Made by a program: the position numbers and the translations under genes | In this document: in pieces, positions 4,239-10,481 of the stretch | How positions within the stretch are numbered: the stretch's first letter is position 1 | Layout: every line of letters begins with the position of its first letter | The notes under the pieces: model-generated | What the model was told of the DNA's origin: nothing | Seen by the model: the letters and a program-made list of their open reading frames with translations, nothing else | The model's database searches: none | Source of the DNA: an uncultured Lachnospiraceae bacterium | GTDB taxonomy: Bacteria > Bacillota_A > Clostridia > Lachnospirales > Lachnospiraceae | Assembly: GCA_905200565.1 (NCBI GenBank) | Contig: CAJKKX010000037.1 | Location: forward strand, 1 to 10,481 | Length of the DNA: 10,481 nt | Direction of reading: 5' to 3'

Positions 4239-5951
4239 TTAATACCGGTTCAAACATGCGTAAATCTCCTGCACTCTCGGCATCGCAAGCCCGGACGGTA
4301 CATTTCCGTTATCACAGATTCCAGCCAGCCCCTTTGCCTTCAGAATCCGCTCCAGCGCTTTCACCACGCTGCTCACATCGTTTTTCCCTTCCCCGTAATG
4401 TTCCTTTGCATAACGCAGAAGATAAGCCAGCGTCTGCGTCTGCTCCTCATCCACAAGCTGCTCCACGTAACGGAGATCGAGATTTTCCTTTCCGATAGAA
4501 AAGGCCGTTTTCCCCATCCTCTTGATTTTCAACCGCTCTTTCACATAGCCCTCGCCACGGTAAGTCTTTCTTTTCTGCGTGGAACCAGACAGATCGATTG
4601 CCCTCCTTCCATCCGGCAGATGGAAACCCGGTGCGCTCACCGCCGGAGCAGGATAATTTTTCAAAATTTTCTTCGTCTCGTCCGTGATGTCCACCGCCTG
4701 ATAGGAGTCCATCTGAATGATCTTATCTGCAATATAAAAGTAAGAACCGCAGCTTCCCACGACCAGAATCGTGGAGATTCCCGCCTGCTCATACAGCTCC
4801 GAGGCCCTCTCCAAAAATGGCGTGATCGGCTCCTTCTCCCTGGCAACCACACGCTGCATCAGTTCATCCCTTACCATGAAATTCGTGGCCGAAGTATCTT
4901 CATCAATCAGCAAAAGCCTGCTGCCCGCTTCGATTCCTTCCACAATATTCGCCGCCTGGGAAGTGCTGCCGCTGGCGTCCAGCGTACAGAAGCTTCTCGT
5001 GTCTTTCCCATTTGGAAGATGGTTAATAAACAGCGAAATATCCGTATTCGTAATCTTCCGTCCATCCTCCGCCCGAAGTTTCAGCGCCGTTTCCTCCGTA
5101 ATCACATATTCCCTGCCGTCCCCGGCGATATGATTGTATACGCCTCTCTCCAGCGCTTTTAAAAGAGTAGACTTCCCGTGGTATCCGCCTCCTGCAATCA
5201 GCGTGATCCCTTTCCGGATTCCCATGCCTCTGAGCGCTCCTTTATGCGGGAGCTGCAAAGTCACCGCCATCGTATCCGGAGACCGGAAGGGTACGCCATC
5301 CTTTAAAGGACGATCGGACACACCGCTCTCCCTCGGCAAAACAGAGCCGTCCGCAAGAAACGCCACCATATCCCGCTTTTTCAGTTCCTCCCGGATATAC
5401 TGCTGATCCTCCGCCAGAAAAATCACCTTTTCCAGTTCCTGTTTCGGTGTTTTCGCATAATACAGACTCTGTTCCACACAAACCGGCAGAAAATCAAACA
5501 GGATTTTCTCCAGCTCCGTGGCATTAATGGTACGCCCATTTGCCGGAAATCCCACCTCAAACCGCACGATCACTCCATCCGCAGCAATCTCACATGCCGT
5601 CCGTTCCAAAATCTCCTGTCCGCAGCGACTCACCGTGATAATGCCGCTCTTTCCGGACCCTTTTGCCTGAAAGCAGAACTTATCTGCCTGTCTGTGAAAA
5701 CGCCGGAGTAGATAATCCTCAAGCGCCGTCTGATTCCATTTCGTTCCATAATATTCCGCCGGAAATCCGGCAACTTTATGGCTGACCTTCACACTCAGCC
5801 TGGAGGGAGCCGCAAACGGGTCTCCCTGCACATGTTCGATATTCAGTATGTATTTTCCAAATGTATAGCTCCCTGCCAATGACTTATAAGCCGGATAGCT
5901 TTTTCGATGAATCGCGCGCAGACTGACACGCAGATCTTCCGATGCTTTCAT
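4239..5951 (-). CDS. ABC-class predicted ATPase (COG3044 / ABC_ATPase family)
   Basis: A 570-aa cytoplasmic P-loop ATPase of the single-chain COG3044 family, without membrane segments; the substrate and cellular role are not established. An N-terminal domain (about residues 1-190) precedes the ATPase core. Walker A is GGGYHGKST (254-262). A signature-like segment DASGSTSQAANIVEGIE (325-341) is followed at once by Walker B LLLIDED (346-352). VVGSCGSYFYIAD (397-409) is another strongly family-like stretch. The C-terminal part (about 450-570) is mostly helical. The ATG at 5951 has GGAGGT 7 bases upstream. It starts 25 bp after the GIY-YIG gene stop, so the two are probably co-transcribed. I see no clear terminator after the stop codon. 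The length is normal for the family and the frame is intact. Confidence 0.92.
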   Translation of the reverse strand: MKASEDLRVSLRAIHRKSYPAYKSLAGSYTFGKYILNIEHVQGDPFAAPSRLSVKVSHKVAGFPAEYYGTKWNQTALEDYLLRRFHRQADKFCFQAKGSGKSGIITVSRCGQEILERTACEIAADGVIVRFEVGFPANGRTINATELEKILFDFLPVCVEQSLYYAKTPKQELEKVIFLAEDQQYIREELKKRDMVAFLADGSVLPRESGVSDRPLKDGVPFRSPDTMAVTLQLPHKGALRGMGIRKGITLIAGGGYHGKSTLLKALERGVYNHIAGDGREYVITEETALKLRAEDGRKITNTDISLFINHLPNGKDTRSFCTLDASGSTSQAANIVEGIEAGSRLLLIDEDTSATNFMVRDELMQRVVAREKEPITPFLERASELYEQAGISTILVVGSCGSYFYIADKIIQMDSYQAVDITDETKKILKNYPAPAVSAPGFHLPDGRRAIDLSGSTQKRKTYRGEGYVKERLKIKRMGKTAFSIGKENLDLRYVEQLVDEEQTQTLAYLLRYAKEHYGEGKNDVSSVVKALERILKAKGLAGICDNGNVPSGLAMPRVQEIYACLNRY

Positions 5952-5976
5952 AGATGTACCTCCATTTTTATGTTTT

Positions 5977-6240
5977 TTATTTTGGTGCTTCTTCGGTATT
6001 TCTCTCTTTTATCAGTTTCAGCTTGTCCTTTCTGGAAAGCTGCTTGATTTCCCACTCCCGCCGCATGGCTCCCTGCTTTGTTTCAAAGCTCTCAAAATAG
6101 ACCAGCTCCACCGGCCGCCTGGATTTGGTATATTTGGCGCCTTTTCCGTCATTATGCGCGCTGACACGCCTGTCCAGATCGGTTGTCCATCCCGTATAAA
6201 GCGTTGCGTCCCGGCATTTTACAATATACGTATAATTCAT
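5977..6240 (-). CDS. Small GIY-YIG domain protein (UPF0213 / YhbQ-like)
   Basis: An 87-aa protein that is essentially one GIY-YIG nuclease domain. The motif reads YTYIV (residues 3-7) and LYTG (14-17), with the expected arginine in DLDRRVSAHN (R24 or R25), a KYTKSRRPVELVYFE strand, and a glutamate in RREWEIKQLSR (E62) at the metal-binding position. Proteins of this size are free-standing and are proposed to act on damaged or branched DNA, but cellular roles are poorly known. The frame is open upstream to 6309, but the ATG at 6240 aligns with family starts and has AAGGG about 10 bases upstream, a weak site. The gene precedes the ABC-class ATPase by 25 bp. I could not find a convincing promoter in the DNA upstream. 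Confidence 0.92.
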   Translation of the reverse strand: MNYTYIVKCRDATLYTGWTTDLDRRVSAHNDGKGAKYTKSRRPVELVYFESFETKQGAMRREWEIKQLSRKDKLKLIKERNTEEAPK

Positions 6241-6443
6241 ATCCCCGCCCTTAATAAATCTATGTAAAGCGCATACGCCAAAGCGCACACGCCCGTCTAT
6301 TTGAAGCAATCGATAAAAAGTATTTTCTCATTCAGGAACATCCGTTTTATTTGCCTGGGGGCAGTGTATAAAAAATCGATTGCGGATTTTTCCTGCTTCT
6401 CTTCTAGTATACTACATTTTTTCCCTTTTGTGTCTGTCCATTT
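6241..6443. other. Intergenic region between spoIIQ and the GIY-YIG gene
   Basis: This 203-bp stretch has no gene. It contains two inverted copies of GCAATCGAT (6306-6314 and 6375-6383), a perfect 10-bp palindrome TAGTATACTA (6405-6414), and a weak AT-rich hairpin (6371-6377 with 6385-6391) ending in T on the minus strand that might slow transcription after spoIIQ. On the minus strand TGCGCTTT occurs twice, 14 bp apart, just upstream of the GIY-YIG gene. No consensus promoter is visible. Confidence 0.5.
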
Positions 6444-7232
6444 TTATTCAGACTCCAAATACAGGAACGGATCTACCGGAGCGCCTTCCTTTTTCATCTC
6501 AAAGTAAAGATTGCTGCCCTCTTCACAGTAGTATTTCGTTGGCTCGCTCACATACCCCAATAACTGTCCCTGTTCTACAACCTCTCCGACTTCCGCCGTC
6601 ACTTCCTTTAACTGTCCGTAGACCAGCTCATAGTCGTTGCCAAGATTCAGCGTAAGAGTCGTTCCTGTCTCTTCATTTACATCAATGGATTCCACGATTC
6701 CTTTTGCGGAAGCTACAACCTGTCCACCCGTTTCCGCACCAATAATCAATGCCGGATTATATTTATACTGATCCAGCGTAGGGAAATATACCGTAGAATC
6801 CATGCTGTAATCCAATACCACACTTCCTGCCACCGGCCAGGTAAGCGGCGTAGAATCATCAAATGCCACCGTCGGCTGAATGTTTGCCGAGGACACGTCC
6901 ACCGTATCTTCTGTTTCGGTCTCCGCCTCCGCAGTCAGGTCTGTTTCCTCTTGCTCCACCAGACTGGCAGGGTCTACATCCATCTCATTCGCCAGCGGAA
7001 GGTCCGCTTTCGCATCTGGCGCACTTGTCTTTGCCGCTTCGGTTTCTTCCTCTTTTGCTTCTTTCTGAATCTCTGCGTTCAGATCCATCAGCTTCTGCTG
7101 TTCTTCCTTCGCTTTTTCCGCACGATTCATCGTATAATAAGTAGTAAATGCCGCGCCGCCTACCAGACAGAGACTTAAAATTACCATAGCCCCTTTTTTT
7201 CCTGTGGATCTTTTTCTTTCCTTATTCTGCAT
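6444..7232 (-). CDS. spoIIQ: SpoIIQ-like engulfment protein with degenerate LytM/M23 domain
   Basis: In spore formers SpoIIQ is made in the forespore, spans its membrane and binds SpoIIIAH across the intermembrane space to drive engulfment. This 262-aa protein has one N-terminal membrane segment (about residues 15-33), a charged helix (36-66), a long acidic linker (about 62-118) and a LytM-type domain (about 131-258), the SpoIIQ layout. The domain keeps LTWPVAGSVVLDYS, YFPTLDQYKYNP and the ASAKGIVESI core. The zinc and catalytic positions look replaced: N159 for the first His, I163 for Asp, and N241 and Y243 for the HxH motif. It is therefore probably a structural, non-enzymatic domain. The ATG at 7232 follows GAGGTG by 6 bases; a GTG at 7241 falls inside that site. 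It lies directly downstream of spoIID, as in other Clostridia, which supports the call. Confidence 0.88.
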   Translation of the reverse strand: MQNKERKRSTGKKGAMVILSLCLVGGAAFTTYYTMNRAEKAKEEQQKLMDLNAEIQKEAKEEETEAAKTSAPDAKADLPLANEMDVDPASLVEQEETDLTAEAETETEDTVDVSSANIQPTVAFDDSTPLTWPVAGSVVLDYSMDSTVYFPTLDQYKYNPALIIGAETGGQVVASAKGIVESIDVNEETGTTLTLNLGNDYELVYGQLKEVTAEVGEVVEQGQLLGYVSEPTKYYCEEGSNLYFEMKKEGAPVDPFLYLESE

Positions 7233-7238
7233 AATCTT

Positions 7239-7244
7239 CACCTC
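7239..7244 (-). promoter_or_regulatory. Ribosome binding site deciding the spoIIQ start
   Basis: GAGGTG lies 6 bases before the ATG at 7232 and overlaps the competing GTG at 7241. Confidence 0.7.
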
Positions 7245-7319
7245 ATACTATAATCTGTATACCCGTTCAGGACAACTGGAAAAGGAATTTCCCTTTCTGT
7301 TGTTCTAACAGCTTAGCTA

Positions 7320-7348
7320 TAGCATTTCCAGATATTATGCGTTTATAC
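7320..7348 (-). promoter_or_regulatory. Possible forespore (sigma-F-like) promoter of spoIIQ
   Basis: On the minus strand GTATA (7348-7344) is followed after 14 bp by GGAAATGCTA (7329-7320). This resembles the forespore sigma pattern of a GTATA/GCATA box and a GG-rich A-rich -10. The match is partial, so the call is weak, but spoIIQ is a classical sigma-F gene and no better promoter is visible between spoIID and spoIIQ. Confidence 0.35.
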
Positions 7349-7376
7349 ATCCTTTACAGGAATTTCTCCCTTGCTT

Positions 7377-8285
7377 TTATTCTGCCCGGAGGACACATTT
7401 TTCAAAATAATACTGCAAAATTTCCCTGTAATCCGCTCCTGCTTCCGCCATACGCACGGCGCCGCAGCGGCTCAGCCCCAGCCCATGCCCCAGTCCCTTT
7501 GTGGTAATCCTGATCCTGCCGTCATTTTCTTCCAGGAAGAAGCAGCTTGACGCCAGCCCCAGAAGATTCCGGAATTTTTCTCCTGAAATCTCCTTCTCTC
7601 CAATACGGACTTTCGTCACATAATCGCCTCCATCCCTCGCCAGAATCTCGATCTGCCCCTGCAAAGGTTCCTGCGTCAGCGCTCCCGGATATTCTTTTTC
7701 CACACATGCCCTCACTTCCTCCGGTTCTTTTAGCTCCACACAAAGATACCATTCGGACTCAATATCCTTCCTGCTGTCCACAGAAGTCAGCCAGGGATAC
7801 TGCTCCTGTAAGCCTGCATCCTCCCCGGAACGCGTCTTTCCACTGCTCACTGCATGAAAAGGAAGCTGTACCAGGGCATCCTCAAAGGTAAGTACCTCCC
7901 CTCCCGTCTCTTCCACGGCCTGAAGCATCTCCTGCAAAATTCCTTTTTCCTCCATCTCGTCCAGCGTCAGGTATGGCTCCGACAAAAGGGTTCCCGGATG
8001 ATCTTCCTGAAATTTCTTCAGGTTTGTCCGCGCAATGACCATTTGAGACTTGGCCGCCTCCAACGGACAGCTTCCCTCCAACTGCCTGGCCGCCACCCCG
8101 CACACATAATCCTCGAAAGCGATCTCCCGCATTCCATCCTCCGTACGGATCGTAATAAAATTTTCCGACGCTTTCTGCAAGGCATATGCCTCCTTAACAT
8201 CCCCGGCGCCAAGCGTCACGATAATATAAGGCAATATAAAAATGACCGCCAGCGCGGCTATGAGCTTCTGAACCTTTTCCCGCAT
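7377..8285 (-). CDS. spoIID: Stage II sporulation protein D (SpoIID), peptidoglycan lytic enzyme of engulfment
   Basis: SpoIID is a mother-cell membrane-anchored lytic transglycosylase acting with SpoIIM and SpoIIP to remove septal peptidoglycan during engulfment. The 302-aa protein has an N-terminal membrane anchor (about residues 8-26). The SpoIID domain follows: YVCGVAARQLEGSCPLEAAK (60-79), QMVIARTNL, FHAVSSGKTRSGED (143-156) and GLGHGLGLSRCGAVRMAEAG (264-283). By eye the catalytic Glu of the family (as in the motif AxEMP) aligns with Q68, with a Glu two residues later (E70). Length is normal. The ATG at 8285 has AAAGGA about 9 bases upstream. A sigma-E-like promoter precedes it and spoIIQ follows 144 bp downstream with no strong terminator between, so some read-through is possible. 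Confidence 0.93.
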   Translation of the reverse strand: MREKVQKLIAALAVIFILPYIIVTLGAGDVKEAYALQKASENFITIRTEDGMREIAFEDYVCGVAARQLEGSCPLEAAKSQMVIARTNLKKFQEDHPGTLLSEPYLTLDEMEEKGILQEMLQAVEETGGEVLTFEDALVQLPFHAVSSGKTRSGEDAGLQEQYPWLTSVDSRKDIESEWYLCVELKEPEEVRACVEKEYPGALTQEPLQGQIEILARDGGDYVTKVRIGEKEISGEKFRNLLGLASSCFFLEENDGRIRITTKGLGHGLGLSRCGAVRMAEAGADYREILQYYFEKCVLRAE

Positions 8286-8306
8286 AAAAACACATCCTTT
8301 TTTTGT

Positions 8307-8335
8307 ATCCTATGACATGTCCCGGAAAAATATAC
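8307..8335 (-). promoter_or_regulatory. Sigma-E-like promoter of spoIID
   Basis: GTATATT (8335-8329) and CATAGGAT (8314-8307) are separated by 14 bp on the minus strand. They match the mother-cell sigma-E pattern (kmATATT, then CATACAmT) at 6 of 7 and 6 of 8 positions with correct spacing. The site lies between the upstream gene's terminator and spoIID, which is a known sigma-E gene in B. subtilis. Confidence 0.7.
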
Positions 8336-8352
8336 GCAGAGGTTTTTCTGTC

Positions 8353-8388
8353 AAAAAAGGCTCCTGCATATTTTGCAAAAGCCTTTTT
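8353..8388 (-). terminator. Rho-independent terminator of glycogen phosphorylase gene
   Basis: AAAAAGGCT pairs with AGCCTTTTT (8354-8362 with 8380-8388). An inner TGCA/TGCA stem is also present and a run of six T follows on the minus strand. A smaller hairpin (8422-8427 with 8434-8439) lies between it and the stop codon. Together they separate glgP from spoIID. Confidence 0.85.
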
Positions 8389-8446
8389 CCTGAAATTTTC
8401 AATTATAAATATTCTGCCTTGAAACAGAACGCCCTGTTTTTTACTC

Positions 8447-10481
8447 TTATTTTAACGTCACTTTGTCAAGCTTCCAGATCTCATCCACATACTCCTGGAT
8501 GGTTCTGTCGGAGGTGAACTTTCCGCTGCATGCCACGTTCATCATGGCCATTCTTGCCCAGCGGTCCTCATCCCGGTAAGCCTCTTCCACTTTCTTCTGC
8601 GCTGCGGCATAGGACTTGAAGTCAGCCAGGATGAAGTAGGTGTCAGCTCTGTCGCTGCACTGTGTATTCAGCAGGGAATTGTACAGGTCACGGAACATCT
8701 CTGTATCATTTCCTGAATACTCCCCATTGATGAGCTGCATCAGCACACGACGGATATCCTGGTCGTTATTGAAGTAATCCATCGGATAGTAGCCGCCGTT
8801 CTTCTCATAGTTGATGACTTCATCAGAGGACAGACCAAAGATAAAGGCATTCTCCTCGCCAACCTCCTGTACAATTTCCACGTTTGCCCCATCCATAGTT
8901 CCCAGGGTCGGCGCGCCATTTAACATAAACTTCATGTTACCTGTACCGGAAGCCTCTTTACTTGCGGTCGAAATCTGCTCGGATACATCGGCTGCCGCAA
9001 AGATCATCTCTGCATTGGATACTCTGTAGTCCTCGATAAATACTACTTTTAGCTTGCCTTTGATCGATGCGTCGTTGTTAATCACATCTGCCACGGAATT
9101 AATCAGCTTAATGGTCTGTTTTGCACGGCGGTAACCTGCTGCCGCCTTTGCTCCAAAGATGAAGGTTCTCGGATAGAAATCCATCTCCGGATGATCTTTG
9201 ATCGTATTATACAGATACATTACGTGCAGGATGTTCAGAAGCTGACGTTTGTACTCATGAAGTCTCTTAACCTGTACGTCAAAGATGGAACGCGGATCGA
9301 TGTCGATTCCGTTATGCTCCTTCACATACTTCGCCAGACGCACTTTGTTCTGGTACTTGATATTCATGAATTCCCGCTGCGCCTTCTTGTCATCTACATA
9401 AATTTTCAGTCTGGAAATCTGGGACAGATCGGTAATCCACTCATCACCGATGTGATCTGTCACCCATTTTGCCAGAAGCGGGTTTCCGTGAAGCAGGAAA
9501 CGTCTCTGTGTGATACCGTTTGTCTTGTTATTGAATTTCTCCGGCATCATCTCATAGAAATCTTTTAATTCCTGATTTTTCAGGATTTCTGTATGCAGGG
9601 CAGCTACGCCGTTTACAGAGTAACCTGCTGCAATCGCCAGATGAGCCATCTTGACCTGTCCGTCATAGATGACTGCCATCTTGCGGATTTTCTCCTGATT
9701 GCCCGGATATTTTGCCTTGATCTCATCAACAAACCTGCGGTTAATCTCCTCGATAATCTGATAAATACGCGGAAGCAGTCTGGAGAACAGCTCAATCGGC
9801 CATTTTTCCAGCGCCTCTGCCATGATGGTATGGTTCGTGTAGGCACAGGTCTTTGTCGTAACCTCCCATGCCTCGTCCCATCCCAGTCCTTCCTCATCCA
9901 TCAGGATACGCATCAGCTCTGCCACTGCAACGGTTGGATGGGTATCGTTTAACTGGAAGGTCGCCTTCTCATAGAATTTGCGGATGTCGCTGTGGTTCTT
10001 TTTATACTTTGCAATCGCTGCCTGCACGCTTGCGGACACGAAGAAATACTGCTGTTTCAGACGCAGCTCTTTTCCGGCATAATGCTCGTCGGCCGGGTAA
10101 AGCACTTCTACGATATTTTTTGCCAGGTTCTCCTGCTCAACGGCTTTCATATACTCGCCCTTGTTAAAGGAATCCAGATGGAAGTCATTAATCGCCTCTG
10201 CATCCCATACACGTAAGGTATTCACGATACCATTTCCATAGCCGACCACCGGAATATCAAACGGTACGGCACGGACGGACTGGTAATCCTTCTGGATGAA
10301 TTTGCTCTGTCCCGTTGCCTCGTCATATTCTACATGAACATATCCGCCGAATTTTACTTCCTTCGCATATTCCGGACGGCGCAGCTCGAAAGGATTTCCG
10401 TCTTTCAGCCAGTTATCCGGTACTTCTACCTGGTATCCATTTTCAATTTTCTGTTTAAACATCCCGTAGCGGTAACGGATG
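8447..10481 (-). CDS. glgP: Glycogen/maltodextrin phosphorylase, C-terminal part (5' end outside window)
   Basis: Releases glucose 1-phosphate from alpha-1,4-glucan ends using phosphate and pyridoxal phosphate, in the cytoplasm. The frame stays open to the right edge with family-like sequence (IRYRYGMFKQKIENGYQVEV), so the ATG at 10462 is internal and roughly 150 N-terminal residues are missing, judging from a usual length near 800-830 aa. Numbering from that ATG, visible motifs include TFQLNDTHPTVAVAELMR (168-185), KFNNKTNGITQRRFLL (309-324), DVQVKRLHEYKRQLLN (395-410), FIFGAKAAAGY (434-444) and the cofactor site EASGTGNMKFMLNGA, in which K511 is the pyridoxal phosphate lysine. The C-terminus is complete and a terminator follows. 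Glycogen use in sporulating Clostridia is known, but a functional link to spoIID is not shown here. Confidence 0.97.
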   Translation of the reverse strand, partial: IRYRYGMFKQKIENGYQVEVPDNWLKDGNPFELRRPEYAKEVKFGGYVHVEYDEATGQSKFIQKDYQSVRAVPFDIPVVGYGNGIVNTLRVWDAEAINDFHLDSFNKGEYMKAVEQENLAKNIVEVLYPADEHYAGKELRLKQQYFFVSASVQAAIAKYKKNHSDIRKFYEKATFQLNDTHPTVAVAELMRILMDEEGLGWDEAWEVTTKTCAYTNHTIMAEALEKWPIELFSRLLPRIYQIIEEINRRFVDEIKAKYPGNQEKIRKMAVIYDGQVKMAHLAIAAGYSVNGVAALHTEILKNQELKDFYEMMPEKFNNKTNGITQRRFLLHGNPLLAKWVTDHIGDEWITDLSQISRLKIYVDDKKAQREFMNIKYQNKVRLAKYVKEHNGIDIDPRSIFDVQVKRLHEYKRQLLNILHVMYLYNTIKDHPEMDFYPRTFIFGAKAAAGYRRAKQTIKLINSVADVINNDASIKGKLKVVFIEDYRVSNAEMIFAAADVSEQISTASKEASGTGNMKFMLNGAPTLGTMDGANVEIVQEVGEENAFIFGLSSDEVINYEKNGGYYPMDYFNNDQDIRRVLMQLINGEYSGNDTEMFRDLYNSLLNTQCSDRADTYFILADFKSYAAAQKKVEEAYRDEDRWARMAMMNVACSGKFTSDRTIQEYVDEIWKLDKVTLK

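Noticed and set aside
4164..5162. Long open frame of 332 codons on the plus strand
   Set aside because: It runs antisense to the clearly recognisable ABC-class ATPase, has a low-complexity Arg/Leu/His/Ser-rich composition typical of a shadow frame, and shows no domain I can recognise.
5977..6309. Longer GIY-YIG protein starting at 6309
   Set aside because: The extra 23 residues do not resemble the family, whereas MNYTYIVKCRD from 6240 is the normal N-terminus.
6444..7232. Active M23 endopeptidase (general cell wall hydrolase)
   Set aside because: The catalytic and zinc residues appear absent, and the adjacency to spoIID together with the single membrane anchor fits SpoIIQ better.
10460..10462. 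ATG at 10462 as the glgP start
   Set aside because: The frame continues upstream with conserved phosphorylase sequence to the window edge, and the protein would lack about 150 N-terminal residues, so the ATG is internal.

Overview
The window looks like chromosomal DNA from a spore-forming member of the Clostridia, most likely Lachnospiraceae. That is an inference from the adjacent spoIID and spoIIQ genes, the strong AGGAGG-type ribosome binding sites, the short heptad-rich hypothetical protein typical of that family, the COG3044-type ABC-class ATPase, and protein-level resemblance. Every gene I can support is on the minus strand, so the window is transcribed from right to left.

Layout in transcription order: the 3' three quarters of a glycogen phosphorylase gene enters from the right edge (8447-10481) and ends at a strong terminator. 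A sigma-E-like promoter then precedes spoIID (7377-8285), followed by spoIIQ (6444-7232); these encode two parts of the engulfment machinery. After a gap of about 200 bp comes a two-gene unit: a small GIY-YIG protein (5977-6240) and a large ABC-class ATPase (4239-5951). Next is a monocistronic coiled-coil protein (3743-4147) with a textbook promoter, a tract of 21-bp tandem repeats and a strong terminator. Finally an ECF-type sigma factor (261-764) is followed after 15 bp by the start of a membrane-anchored protein that runs off the left edge (1-245). The last two genes probably form a regulator/envelope-protein pair.

The main accessory feature is a complete IS66-family element (829-3644, 2816 bp). 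It has 23-bp terminal inverted repeats matching at 22 positions, a perfect 8-bp target duplication (GTTCCTGA), and intact tnpA, tnpB and tnpC. It sits 65 bp upstream of the sigma factor start. Its end supplies TTTACT exactly 17 bp from a TATAAT in the flanking DNA, so the insertion may have built a hybrid promoter for the sigma factor.

The 293-bp spacer between tnpB and tnpC is the least ordinary stretch. It carries three DnaA-box-like 9-mers, alternative pairing arms, an orphan Shine-Dalgarno sequence, and an extended -10 promoter with an inverted repeat in its spacer. I see no CRISPR array, tRNA, rRNA, phage genes or recognisable defence system. Apart from the IS66 spacer, most of the window is ordinary chromosome.
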